Positions 49,901 to 62,799 of a stretch of 64,000 nucleotides of DNA are shown piece after piece. The notes under the pieces are model-generated. The model saw only the letters and a program-made list of their open reading frames with translations. It was not told where the DNA came from and searched no databases. This DNA comes from Anseranas semipalmata (Eukaryota > Chordata > Aves > Anseriformes > Anseranatidae): positions 1,290,499-1,354,498 of the forward strand of contig VXAA01005234.1 of the NCBI GenBank assembly GCA_013399115.1, read 5' to 3'. The position numbers were made by a program, and so were the translations under genes. How positions within the stretch are numbered: position 1 is the first letter of the stretch; every line of letters begins with the position of its first letter.

Positions 49901-52900
49901 GATTATTACGTTTTTTGATGTGTGCTTTTTGATGTTGTGGGGTTGTTTTACTTTCCCTATGTATTTTAGCCCTTAGACAAAACGGAGGAGCCGACATTTG
50001 ATGACTCAGGTGGTTTCTTTCCCAGTCAAAGTGGACAGGAGCCCAGGAAGCCTTGCCTTGACCTGCTCCTTGACTCGCTGCAAATAGCGCGCTGCATCTG
50101 CCGAGGTGCGCTGCTGGTGGGTCACAGGACCCGGGCGCTCGTCCTTGCTGCCGGAGGACAGTGCTTTGTGTAATGGGAAGGCAACAGGCACCGAGAGCTC
50201 CGCGTCTTCTGGCTGGGGCCATGCTTCCAGCTGTAAACCCTTTCTTAGAAATCCTACAAGCGTTAAATCCCAGGCCTCAAGAACAGGCACCATCTGTGTT
50301 GCAAATCAACGTAAAGCAGTGACCATACAACATCTTATATAAATCACGTGTGCCTGTTGTCTCCTCACCATCCCACGTCAGGCAGAGAAGAATCCTTTCT
50401 GATTTAGCGGATTTAGTGGAGTTTGTATCTGATTCCTTTTGACGTGCTTCAAATTAATCTTGGTGCTTTATTTCCTAGGCTTCATTAAGCTTGTGGTCTG
50501 ACCATATTGTGGTAGTCACTCCTAGCAGTTTACTGAATACTAGTTTTAATATCCGGATATAGATTTCTTCAATATCCTGCGATGCATTTTTCAGTGCTTT
50601 TCTGGATAATGCTAATACTAAACAGTCTGTGATGCACCAGGCCCCCAAGCTACATTTTAAGGTTAGCATAATGCTTTCCATCTTTCTTCTTTGCGCAACA
50701 CAGACTGCTGTTATGTTTTTTTTCAGGACATAAAGTACCCAAAAGGAGGATCTTGCATAAGAAGGAGTAGAAGATGACACAGTGGTGCTGCGAGCACCTC
50801 TCCTGGTCTGTCACCGTGCCCTTTTCCTTCCACTCTCTCCCTCCATCTTTGCCCATCCTTTGCTCCTCTTTTTCTTTCGTCTGTGTGAAATATCATAGCA
50901 GCTAGCTGTTTCCATGGAGAGCAAAATGCCCTGGAGATCATCTCCGTATTCTTCTGGCTTAAAGTCCTGTAGAAACAAATGTAATACCGGAGGAAAGGAA
51001 GGATTCTGTCTTTTGACTGTTTGCTGAAGAAAAATATGGCACTGAACAGATTTGGCTCGATTTATTAACAGTGTTCCCATAGTACTTCTGAATTATCTGC
51101 TAAAAGATATGGGAAGGTAGAAAGCAACTATTTCACAAGTTAGGCGGTCGAATTTCCCTCCGAGACGGAGGGACATTGCTCACTGGTGTGTATTCTAGAC
51201 CAGGTGTAGATTTACCTTCTCAAAACAGAAAAAAAAATCCTTTGGATGTATTACTGTTGCCTTAAAAATAAAAAAGAAAACCATCCCCTCGGGCGTTTGA
51301 CAGGAGGCCAGCCCTCGGAGGACAGCTGAAGACGGGGAGACAGGTTTCTAACATCTGTTACGGGTGGGTGGATTTTATTTGACTTTGGCGCTCGCATCAA
51401 GGCTAGGCGAAGGCAGCAGAGGCACGGCGTGATGAAAAGCACGGTCCAGCACCTGCATGCTACCCTGCGTCTTCCATTTAAAAAAAAACACAAGCAGTGA
51501 TGGGCAAAACAGCTATGAAGTAGAGGTGAGAGTCCTGGGGTACATGCGCAGCTCTTTCTATAGGTTTCAAGGGAAAATACTGATAACGCTGGATTTGGCA
51601 TCCCAAATCAGGTTTTTGCTAAAGAGCACGTCCTTGCCAGATGTCCTTGGGCGGAGTGAGATCATTCCTCCCTCCCTGACTCTCCGGGTGCCTCCGAGCC
51701 CTGCCAGGTGAGCTGGAAGGACCGGTGCTCTAATTTAGGACACAAAGGCAGTGTCGGCGCCCACCTTGCTTTCTCGCACGAGATGCTGCCCAGGGGCTGT
51801 GCCAGCAGTGGAGGATGTGCCCTGCTGCCGGCTGAGCCTGTGTGCCGAGGCTTGCTCCCCGCAGCGGTTTGGAAGCAGGCTGTCGGCTGCGAATTCGCAG
51901 CGCGCCTGTTTGCTCGCCGGGTTCACGTCAGAGCCCTTATTAGCTCCAGCTCGAAACCGCACTGGACTGGGGAACAACCTGCAGTTCAGATGATAGAAGT
52001 GTATCTCAGAAGGGTACTAAGGCAACTGCAGCAGAAAGTAGTCCTGTGTGTCCCACTGAAAGCCCTATTGAAGGGCTCTGGCTCCCTCGTGGACGTGCCT
52101 TCGTGGGACAGCAGCAGAACACAGTCCCCATCCATGCACCCTGCCCTCCTGGGCTGGTGGCCCGGCTGCGTCTGAACCGCGGCGATTTATAACGCCCCGA
52201 GGAAACGCGTACCCCTTTCAATGCAGCTTTAAGCTGTCAGGCTGTAAATTGTCTTGGTCCAGGAGCTACTTCAAAGCGGCCCTGCCTTCCTGCAGCAAGG
52301 AGAAGTCTTTTTGGCAGACCCAGCATAAGTCATTTGCTATTCATGAGTCAAATCCCTGAAATGTCCTCGATCAACAACTAAAAATGGGTCATAAGAAGAC
52401 AAGGCATCGCTGTCTGGTGAACGAAGCTGCTCGCTCCAACAGCCTTCTCCATCTGTTGGCAAAAGCCGCTTCTGCTTTCTCAGCAATGGCTTTTCCTCCC
52501 TCCCTGCCTTTCCCCAGAGCAGTGGGACTTGACCCCGCGGCCAGACCCGCTCAGATCTCCGTGTCTCCCTGCTCCTCCCGTTGCCCCTGTCTCCTCCACG
52601 AGGGAAAAGTGGCGATGGAGCAGGGGGAAGTCACAAACGAGAATGTTAAAATTCCTCAAAGCTGACCGGTTTCCAAATCCAGAGGGGCTGCAGCCCCCAG
52701 AGACAAGCCCAGGAAGGGACCAAAAAGCTCTGCCTATGCGCGTGGCTGGTGGTCGGAAGTGAGTTTGGTGTGTTGTAGGAATAGGAAACCCTTCACAAAG
52801 CTTGGGAAAATTTCAGGCAGCGTTTCTTTTTTTTTTCCTTTCCATTTCTAGCGGCGGCTAACGCAGTTGCCTTCAGCATAACTGTGTTTGTCGGTATCCC

Positions 52901-54489
52901 CATCTGCTTTAATTGAGGGCATTACCAAAGCAGCAGCAGCAGAATATTCCTTACATCCAAGCTAGGTTACAGACGGCGTACATCCGCGAAGCACAGCAGC
53001 TCGGAGGTGAGCCCGCGGCGCGGACAGGCCGTGTGTAATGCAAGAGGCACTCGGCTACGGTGTGCTGCAGAGCTATACAGTTTGTTACTTCTCCAAACTG
53101 TGCCAGGCAACAAGCTTCCAGAAAACCTCAGACCATATACAGTTAGCCAGCAGCACTATGTGAAATCTTTAACAATATTTGAACTAACGGGCTAACTTGG
53201 ATACCACAAGGGGGGAAATGCCAGTCTGCCTGACAGCTCGTTTTAATAATGAGAAAGTTCTTCCACTGACAGGAGGACAAGAAGAGCTGTGGCTGCGCAG
53301 AAAGATGTTGCCTTTCTTATAGGTCAGAGGAAAATGTAGGAAACAGCAGAGGAATGGGCTGGTCCCAAAGCTGTGCACGTGCAGCCATGCTTTTCACTCC
53401 TTTCCGGGGTGGGGACCCCACGAGTCCCATCAGGAGGAGTCTGGAGCCTCTGTTAGAAAATGGATACTTTCTCCTAAAACATGGCTTATTTTAGATATCT
53501 TGTTCCTTGTGCACAGAGAAGCAAGTAATAATGTAGGTGACCTTTGCAGTTAGAGCTATTACTGCATAATTTATGGGGCTTTTGACATACAGGGCACAAA
53601 AGTCAAATTCTTGAGAGATCATCAGCCCTCTACATGGGCAAACTTCCTCTGCTGATCCCCTGGATGACCAAGGAGCCATATTTTTTATAACCAAAGTATC
53701 ATGTATTGCATGTATTTTAGATAGCAGAAAACTCTGAGGTAGAGACCTCGTTATGGTTTTGATGGTGTCACACGCAATTTAGATGGTGTACGCCTGTTTT
53801 CCAGTGATGAGACAAAGGGCAGAGTTTGCTTTTAAACTCAGCACAGAATAGCAGGCAGGCTTAAAGTCCTGTGTGGTAACGATACGAGCACAAAAAAAAA
53901 AAGCCACTTTCGCAATCATGGCATCTAACTGTGGAAATTCTGTCTCCAGCAGCAGCATTACTGCGCTCTGCTCCTTGCCATCGCGCCTTCTGAAGCTGCG
54001 TTATTCCCGGGCCAGGGCTCAGCTGTAAGATCCTCATGGGTTGCCTGAAACATGTGGCTTCTCCACATAAAACAAGAGTTTGTGGCTTTATTTCCCTCCC
54101 CTCCTCTGAGCAATTATTAAACAATTCTTTTGGCAAAAAAAAGCATGCACGCGTTTCAAATGCACGCTCCAGAACAATACTGTGCAGCTTCAGCGAACCC
54201 TGGAAATTGTCATCCCGCGCCGCTCCCCCTGCGAAACGAGCTGGTGATTTAGCCCAGTCCCTTGCAGAAGCTCTTCGAACCGGCTCCAGAAATGGTGGCT
54301 CTGGCTGAAAAGCACGACTGAACGCGAAGAACCCCTCCGAGCTCGCAGGCTGCTGGAAGAAGATGGGTGAAATCACCGGCCACGGATGTTAAATCTATAT
54401 GGGGCGCCGGGACTTGTGTAAGGAGCCGCATAGCTCGTTCTTCCTTTCCACCAACGGGGAAAAAAAAGGCGATGTGCTTTTAAATCCCG
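46943..54489. other. Intron 2, unique sequence
   Basis: This is AT-rich in 47800-49500 and mixed after that. There is a run of ten G at 47597-47606. No gene, RNA gene or element was recognised. Open frames on both strands of up to 171 aa (53861-54376, -) lack any known domain. Confidence 0.55.
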
Positions 54490-54715
54490 CTTAATTGAGG
54501 AGGGATGGCGGAGGATGCCTGCAGAGGCGTCCCGCTGGCCGCAGCCCCAGCAGGAAGCCCGGGTGGCTTTGTGCTGCCGGCCGCCTCCCGCTCGGAGCCC
54601 GCCAGCCTTCGGCAGCAGCCAGCAAAGGCCGGCAGGGGGGCCGTGGTCCTCGCCCGAGGCTGCCTGCTTTCGGGGGGCTGATGTGGAACTAATCGCCGGC
54701 CCTGGTGCCTTGCGG
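54490..54715. promoter_or_regulatory. CpG-rich intronic patch
   Basis: About 20 CpG occur in this GC-rich stretch (for example GCTGCCGGCCGCCTCCCGCTCGG in two parts), against a CpG-poor background. Open frames occur on both strands because stop codons are rare. It is a possible orphan CpG island or enhancer; no transcript evidence is available. Confidence 0.35.
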
Positions 54716-57700
54716 TCAGCCCTGATCAACGCTGGTGTGGAAGGGGATAAGGTTTGGAAAGCGTGCCCTGAATAACGACCCTACGGCGCCTGGCGCAGCG
54801 TTGCAGCACCCATGAGGACCTCCGGTGTGGCAGCTGTGGGGAGGGCTTGCTAGCAGGGAAATCAGAAATCTAATAAATTCCCAGTTTTCTGTCAGTTTGC
54901 ATTAGCTGCTGGCAGAGGAGTGGCGTTGCCATCGGTTGTTCGGAAGGCGGAAGGCGGGTTTCTAACTGCAGTTGTGAAAGATGCTCCAGCACTGCGGGAG
55001 TGCTCCTGGCACGGCGCGGTACAAGGCTGGAGCTCCGACACGCAGGCGGCTCAGCAGCTGGCTCTGTCCTGGTGATTTTATTCAGCATTCCCCTCTCGCC
55101 CCTTTCCAAAAGATCTATTCCTGCCACGAGGCTTCACAAGGGATCAGAAACAGCAAGCGTGGACTGTTGCCATAAGAAAAGGCAGCTGTATCCCTCAGCT
55201 GAAACAGTGCTGCCTAGGCTGGAAGTGCCAAAAGTCTTGAAAATGGATCCTTTTTTTTAAATACACCCCCACCTCCTTTTTACACCCAGGGAGGAACTGC
55301 AGCAGTAGCTATCGTGAGGCCAAATCTTTGCCTGATTAAATTCACTGTAATCTCCTGTGAAGGCTCAGAGAGGTTTAGAGCTTTGCACTGAGGCGACTAC
55401 TTCAGCCCTGTCCTTCAGCCCAGACCCGGTACCGTGACATTATCGCCACGTCGCCTGGGCACTGCGTACCTGCCCCGGGCTGGTGGCAGCCAAAATAGTG
55501 CACGTTAAAATAGAAAGCTTTGCTGGTGATGTGGGCGAGGCCAAAGGGGACAGATCCTGCAGCCAGATCCATGGGGGTTCTTGCAGGATCTGGTGGTAGC
55601 AGAGACCCTGGGACCCGGTCGGATGCGCGCTGCAGCATCGCTGCTGTCCCCGCACGGGTCTGGCAGAGCGGCTGCGCTGCTCGGGCTTTATTTCTGATGC
55701 CAGACTGCTGTTGAGAGGATGCCCGGTTACGCAGGCTGCAGCTGAAGTTCCTCCAAGCAGAGGGTTTCTGTCCTCCCCCCGTAAGCAGCAGCTCGTGGTG
55801 GCCTTGCCAAGTGTTTCGGGACCAAAAAGGCTCATCATCCAGCGTGGCTCGTAACTCTTACAAAATCACTGGATGTGGAAAGTAGCTCCCAAGCAGGAAT
55901 CTTTGAATTCCATGAACAAAAGTATTTCTAAATGATTACATTACTGCCTCTTGAAAACACATGGTGGAAAATCACGCAGCAGTCCAGAAGAGGTCTTCTC
56001 TTCTGTAGTCTCTGCTCGGAGGAGACTGCATCCTTTTCCAGCATCCAAAAAAACATTTGCCAGGGTGTCAGAAGCTTTCTGCTCATCATCTCCAAGAAAC
56101 TGCCCTGCAAGGGTCATGTGCAGCTCCTCTGAAATCCTAACACTTTGCATGAGAAAGAGCAGATACGGGCTTCCAAGGCTGCGGCTATTTCTTTCATGGG
56201 CCTGTTGAAAGTCATAATGAAAACCAAGTTTTTCTTGTACTCTGCCTGTACTGCCGAGCCTAAAAGTGTGGAGTTGACAACAAGGAAAAGAAATCCCGAG
56301 ACGCAGTATATTTGGTGGGAAAGTAATTTGGCGTCATCCCCGAGTCTGGCCTTTAAATGCACAAATCAGCAGCAAGTCACTGTATTCCTCTTTTCCTTTG
56401 GATCCGGGTCGGAGGCAGTCCCTCTCTGCTGGAGCGGGAGAGCTGAATCATTTGTCCCGTGGGTCACAGCCGTAACGCGAGCAAGGCAGAGCCATGTGCA
56501 GAACAGTGATTTTTACCAGGACTCTTAATTTGGGAATTATGCTAGAAAAAAAATTTTGAGTATACTTTCTCAAGCAATAGCCACGATAATTAGTCATTAG
56601 CACCTATCATGTTCTGCTTCTTTAATAGCCGTAGGATAGAACATTTGTTAATATTTAGTGGTGTTTTTATTCATTTTTGTTTCTGTTAAATCAGAACCTT
56701 TTGGAAGCAGAGCCCACAATTGCAGCCAGATCTCCTAAGGTTTGCACAGTTGAATCTCAATATCCCAAAATTGCACATTTATTTTTACCTGGTTTCTTCT
56801 AAGGTACAAAAGGCTTTCAGGTTAGATTCTGGTTTATTCTTTAAAAACAAAGCCTGTGTCTCTAGAGAAGCAGTTACAGGCTTTATGGAGTGCGCTATGG
56901 CGTCTGTGTGTCAGATGCACCCAAGGGGAAGGATATTTCCCGAAATGAGCTATCTTCTTTTGCGAGTTGCCTGTGATTGCACTCGTCTTTCTGCTCTTCA
57001 TCAGGTCAGGTCTGACTCAACTTGTTCCCCCTTATCCAAGGAAGGATGGCTTGCTTCCCAATTAAGAGGACCGGGATCCTTTATCCTTGTTTAGATAAGG
57101 AGGATGAAGCTCAGTTTGACGCAGGGCCAGAAGGAGGGAGGTTCTCCTCTGCTTGCAGCAGGAGTATCTCACTTAGTTCCCAAGTGGCGTGGATTGCTCC
57201 CATCTGTAGGTCTTGGGTAATGGGACCGTCAGGCTCGAGGTCAGAGGTGAAGTACACGATGCCAGTTTTGAAGACAGATCCATTTTTGCAGGTTTTCTCC
57301 TTTCTTTTGCTGAGTTAGGACTACTTTAACGGCTGCTTGCTTTGAGAAGCTGTAAACGAATAGGTAATTTTTATGCTTTTCTACTTGCTTAAACGAGATA
57401 GCATTTAAGGGCAGTTGTTTAATTAAACAGCTACTTGGTATTGTTAACAAAAGATTAAACTCAGCAGCAACTCTCCTATTTCACAAATGCCTTGGGAATT
57501 CAATGACCTTGAGTTTGCTGTGCTTGAAACTTGCCTTAGATACTTGGCTTCCTTTCGCGAATGTTTTGGAGAGGAGAGCGGTACACAAGGCACTGCGCGG
57601 CTCTGCAGCGAAGCAGGCGCTGTTTCACTTCGTGTCATGTAAGAAGAGGCAATTGTGCTGACAAAATAAATTTCTTGCTTCAGTTGCTTGCATGCCTGGA

Positions 57701-58199
57701 GTTACTGCACTCAGAGGTCACAGCGTATCACATCTGGGTCTGCCTCTGCTTCTCTAGCAGCCAGCTGTGGAAATTTGGGGTACTAGCTGTTCGGATGTTC
57801 GGCTGATTTTTGTGCCCCTCTTAGTTTCTGAACCAAAGCAAATGGGAAGCAGTGGTACATGACGAAACTGGTGTGAGAAGTGACTCGGCTGAGGGATCAC
57901 ACCGTCTGATTGTATTCCAGAGTCGGAGCGCGGGGCTTCGCCTGTCAGCTGGGAAGGAAGCCCCGTCCCCCAGCACCGAGTGGTGTCTCCTGCATCCCTT
58001 CCTGTAGTGGCATTTTGGGAGTTTATGGGGCTGAAATTGTGTCCAAGTTCGCTGGAAATGAGTGTTCACCCATTCCTTCCCCGTGTTTCTCTCCACCATA
58101 ATAACTCTGCCCAGGAGTGTCTCCAGTCATGTCAGCGGGTAGCTGCGGGACTGCACACAAAGCGTGGGGATTTAAGATGCAAAGGTTGCCATTAATGAG
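54716..58199. other. Intron 2, unique sequence
   Basis: No gene or recognisable transposable element was found. Open frames of up to 132 aa have no protein resemblance. Confidence 0.6.
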
Positions 58200-58560
58200 A
58201 ACCTCGCGTGCTCAGATTTGTGTTCGGAGAGGTCCCTGCAGCCTCCCGCTGACCACAGCCGAGGCACCCCTGGAGAACGACTCGCCGCTCCGTCCCGCCG
58301 GGTCTACACGGAGAACGCCTCATCAATTTAGCTGCACCGGTGATCGGGGAACCAGAAAACCCGCGAGCTGCTTTGGTTAATTACTCTAAGTGGCAAAGCC
58401 TTGGGCCATGGGTGCAAAACGCCCGGCGTTCCCCATGGGCCCTGCGGCAGCATCCTCCTGCAGAAGGGAGCCCTTCGCCGGCTGCCGAGAGGAGCGCCGC
58501 GCTCGTCCCCTCCCGGGCGAGGTGCTCGCGGGCTGGGTGACATTAGCCGGGTTTCGCGGG
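58200..58560. promoter_or_regulatory. CpG-rich intronic patch, strongest in the window
   Basis: CpG is dense across about 360 bp, with about 18 in 58421-58560 alone, in runs such as GGAGCGCCGCGCTCGTCC. The patch lies about 4.2 kb upstream of exon 3. Candidate roles are an internal promoter for a transcript starting within the gene, or an unmethylated enhancer. No consensus core promoter is evident, so the call rests on composition only. Confidence 0.45.
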
Positions 58561-61500
58561 TTTTAATTAGCATGGCTTTGTTTTTAAAGCCCATCTTGGG
58601 CATTTCGAAGCCTGCCATACAACATGTCTTGCCCGTGATTGCTTTTCATGAGACTTGCGGGGCTGTGTTTTCTGGGCTGTGGCAGTACAATCTGGAGCTG
58701 TGAGAGAAAGCCCTCGGGGGCTAATCCGTGGCTGCAGGCCAGTTTCTGCATAAACTGGTCTTATTTTTTAAGTCCATTTTCTCCGGTACACTTTTTTTGG
58801 CCTGCAAAAGACTTCTTCATTTAAAACGAAGAACATAACACTCTCTCTTTCAGTTGGTCTTCTGGACACGAGCCAGGAGTGCCCACAACAGCTGTACCAC
58901 AGTTTAAACATTCAGTCTCTAATGGTTTGGGGAACATTAGGGTTTTTAAGGCTTCAACAGGTCTAGAGTAAATAGCGATCAATAAAGAGTAGCTCTTCTT
59001 TGTATCCCTACGCTCTCAGTGCTCTGCACTAGAATAAAGCACGCTTAGAATATAATCATTGCAAAATTAATATCCATGAAAGGTTCTTTTTTTTTTAAAG
59101 AATCATAGAGAAACCTGTTTCCCTAAAAGAAGAGTTTGCAAGAGTTCAGCAGGCAAGAGCCTCGTCACAGCCATGTGAAAGTTCGCACGTAATGCCTGCG
59201 GAGACGTGTGTGCTCCGGGCTGGTGTCGCTCCCCATGTGTGTGTTTCAGGGCTGCTCTGGGGGAGGAACAAATAAATTGCAGGTATTAATTCCTCTTCTG
59301 TCTTCTCCCACCCACCAATCTCTATTAATGATGTACACAAGAAGTAGTTATGCTTTTTTGTTTTCTTACGTCTTTCCTTTCCTGCATGGAGTTGAAAACC
59401 TATGCGCACTAATAGGTAATATTTTGCAGTGTTTTGGACCCAAATGAGGCAGGAACTTCGTTAGCAGCAGTAGGCAGTGGTCGGACATTGCCCTTGTCAG
59501 TGACCTAGCCCAGGGCCAGGGGCTGCAGCAAAACGTGCTGCCTTAATAAACAGCTGGATTAATGCTGGTGCTGCTGTCAGCCTGTACAGAGGGAACTGCT
59601 CATTTCTTTCCAGAACTCACCTGCGGTTTTGTAGATGTGGGTAAGAAAACGCAATCCACCTGGGGCTGCTGGTGGCAAGGAGAGAGCCCCTGGGCACGGC
59701 AGCACTTGGGAGCCCCAGGGCGGCATCCTCGGCCCGCACAGGGTTAAAGTGCCCTGTTGGCTGTGGCCGCTTGGACCTCATTTCCACAGCCCTTCTGCTC
59801 TGCCCCAAGTAGTTTGTAAGTCACGATGTGCCCTGTGGGGCATGGGTTAACCCCTTCGGATACCCTGCTTCTGCCAGGGCGGGCAGGCGTTGCCCCTCGG
59901 ACAGAGGATCGGGGCCGCGGGACGCTGCCGCGTGCTGAGCGCGAGGAGACGAGAGGGACGGAGGAGCGAGGAGACGGGGAGACTTTGTAGGGGAAACGAA
60001 GTGCCAGCCATGCATGGCACGCCTCTGAGAAACAGGGTTATATGAACGTCTGGTGGCTGCCACGCTTCTCGTTAGCTGTGCTCGGCGCTGGCCGGAGCGC
60101 TGGCTTGTTGCAGTTGTCACCTTCCTGGCTGGAGCAAGGTGGCCGTTAGTAGGTTATTCCTGCGTGGCAAGCCATGCCTTTTAAATACGCCCGTTAATTT
60201 TCTTCAGGACAATTTGGTAGGGGTTCATATCTGTACTTCTGTTGGGAAGTTTCATAACATTTTCCTACCCATCGGTATCCTATTAAAGCTTTGTTGTGTA
60301 ACCTAAAAGCCTTTCTGCTGCCATGGTTTCCTCCTGTAGCTAATTCCGAATGCCCTAGATGGCAGTTTTGGAATAAATGCGTTCAGGCTGCATGGTCTTG
60401 ATTTTGTTTTTGTATAAATTGAAAACAAGATTTGAAATTAAGTCCTATTGTCAATTTCCCTTTAAATAATAGCTGCCTAATTACATGTTTTAAGAATATT
60501 TATCTGATGCCACAATACTCCTTGGAAAGCCTGCGCCTGTGGTTGTACTGTAGTTAAAATGTCAATGAAATCTCCAGCCTGTTACCATACACATTTAGTA
60601 CTCCTAGTGCTATATATACGTATTGTGTTGCAGAGGGCACATCAGTGGAGTCAGTAAAAATACACGTGTGGGTCCTGCGGCGTTTGGTCTGTCTCTTGCT
60701 ATGTGAGCTCCCATTGTAATAAATTGTGCTTGCAAGACTGACTGTAAGTGGGTGTGACTTGAGGTCTCCTAGAGCCCTTAGCAGAAGCAGCAAGGGTCAA
60801 AGCGGATGAAAAATAAAGTGTTACCAGTAGAGGAAACAGTACAGGGATGCAAGCGAAGAACAGACTGCGGCTGAGTGGAAGAACGTGCTTCTCGGGAAAG
60901 CAAGAGGTTCTCTCAAGCTGGGTACCTCTCGCTGCACACAGGAGCACACCAACTAACCTCTGCCTATAGCACTCTTCTTAAATCTTGCACGGCTTCTTTA
61001 GGGCTCTGCATCTCGACAGGCAGCTCATCTGTGCCTTGCCAAGAGGCCGTAGCCAAGATGTTCTCCTCGGGCTGCGCTGCGGCATGATATCTAATAAGAG
61101 GCAGCCTCCGGCCTGAATTGCTTGCAGACAGCAGAAAAGCAGCAGGAGTCACTTGGGGGAGAGTGGGCAAGAGGGGGAGCTGGGGCGGGAATGGAGAAGG
61201 GAATGGGGAGGGGGATTGGTGGTGAGCCGTGGAAAAATGTGCTTTTTTTCCCAGTCCACCTGAAATTCCCCCCTCCTCTGAAATGAATTACATTTGCTCA
61301 GATTAAAACCCACGCAAGTCCTTCCAAGCATATGCAGATTGCTCCTGTGTTGTCCACAGTGATACGCAGAATTTCAGGTTGAACTATGTGCACATCTGGT
61401 TTGTTAAGATAGCGGCAATTAAATCCAGGTGTAGGTTTATCCCGGAGATTCGATGTCTGTCCACAATAATGGGAAAAATGCAACGGAAGGCCTCATAAAA

Positions 61501-62778
61501 CAGGACTTGTGCTGGGTCTGAACAGCTGGTAGAAGCATCACTCGCACTGTCTGTGAAAGGGGACCTTTCTGTGCGCGTGATTTTCCTTCCAGCGCACTAT
61601 TTAACTGTCGTCATATTTGAGTCTCTGTCTCTTATGTTTGTCTTTTGGATTTTAGCTCTTTGCTAATTTTTATAGCCTTTTTATGGGTATTTTATTGACT
61701 GCATTACCTATGGCAAGTTCTGTTGCCAGTAATGTAGATTGGGTCCGCTATTAAACAAAGCTGTGGCATCTGCTCTGCTGGCAGGTCAATGGCATTTGTG
61801 TTTTGACGCAGAATCAACCCGTGATCTTTTAAAATGCCCATTGTCTAGGCTGGTGTACAACTTTGACCTTGAGGGTTAGATTTTTTTCTGTCTCCCTTGT
61901 TTTTCTTTCAGCTTATTTCCCACATTATCATCCTGGTTTGCATATGCCTTTCATTGTATCAGCTACTGCCTGAGCCACTGAAAACTGTAAAGCTGGTTTG
62001 CCTGCTTCGCTTACATTGTGGCTTTCCATAAGGCCTCTGAATCTAATCTTAGCTCGCTATCTTGCTGTTTTGAAAAAGCAATTTCCATTTTAAAGATGCT
62101 TTTATTCTATCATGCGTACACATCCTGCCTTCTGGAACTGCTGCTAGGAATCTCAGGTGCATTGTGTTTTCCACTGACATTTTCAAATGAGGGGAACTGT
62201 AGCTGTTTCAGCATTTCTGTGTGGCAGTGCAGTACTTCAGCTGGCGTATTTAGCACCTTGACCAAAACCTTCAGCAAGCTGGACTTTTTGTGCCTGTATT
62301 CTGTAGCTTTAATACCTGAAGAGTATTTGGGTGTAATGGAAAAGCTGTCATCATACTTGCTTACTATAGATACTGTACCCTTTTTTATTGTTTTATTATT
62401 ATTATTAAAGCCCACAGGAAGCAAAAGAATAGTAAGAGTTTTGTAGTGAACGCGTCGTGTTTTTATTTCCTGGTGATGCTGTGTTGTTATTAGAAAATGA
62501 GCTTATCATCTTCTTCCTGCTCAGTTGTTTGGCTGACACCGGTACCTCTAGAATGGGCTGTAGTAATCCCAGATCCACGGTAGATGTTTCTTTCACCAGT
62601 TTACAATGAATAATCCTCTTAAGTTCCTTGACTAGCAGCTGGTATTGCTACAACCTGTGCCTAAAACCAAGAACAGCTTATTCAGAAAGCCTTCTGGCCG
62701 CGCGAGCAAGGAGGCATTTTCTCCCTGTGGGGGCTGCGTGGGCTGACTTTCACAAGTACAGCACTGCAGAGACGCTAA
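58561..62778. other. Intron 2, last segment before exon 3
   Basis: This is AT-rich unique sequence with a T run at about 59086-59096 and CpG-rich bases at about 59860-59970. The 142-aa open frame at 62018-62446 (+) is hydrophobic and Cys/Ser/Leu-rich. It does not resemble CHSY1 or a known family, and it is not bordered by convincing splice sites, so I do not call it an exon. Confidence 0.6.
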
Positions 62779-62799
62779 CTTATCCTTCCTCTCTTCTAG
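62779..62799 (+). promoter_or_regulatory. CHSY1: Splice acceptor of CHSY1 exon 3
   Basis: A strong pyrimidine tract (TATCCTTCCTCTCTTCTAG) ends with AG at 62798-62799. The next base opens the Met-Gln-Gln-Leu-Phe frame in phase 0, matching the phase-0 donor at 2765. Confidence 0.95.

Larger units (their letters stand above)
2765..62799 (+). other. CHSY1: CHSY1 intron 2 (phase 0, 60,035 bp)
   Basis: GT at 2765-2766 and AG at 62798-62799 bound a single intron between the codon for the last Glu of exon 2 and the Met that opens exon 3. The two flanking peptides are contiguous in known CHSY1 proteins, so no coding exon is missing between them. The intron makes up about 94% of the window. It holds the repeats, CpG-rich patches and short tandem duplications listed separately, and no nested protein gene that I can recognise on either strand. 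Confidence 0.93.

Noticed and set aside
53861..54376. 171-codon - strand frame
   Set aside because: No similarity recognised. It adjoins a CpG-rich region where stops are rare.
59100..59120. AATCATAGAG as a CR1 3' end
   Set aside because: The match stops after about ten bases, and the adjoining GGTTGGAA block expected of CR1 is missing.
62018..62446. 142-codon hydrophobic + frame just before exon 3, as an extra exon
   Set aside because: Known CHSY1 proteins pass directly from exon 2 to exon 3. No convincing splice sites bound it, and its composition is typical of T-rich DNA.
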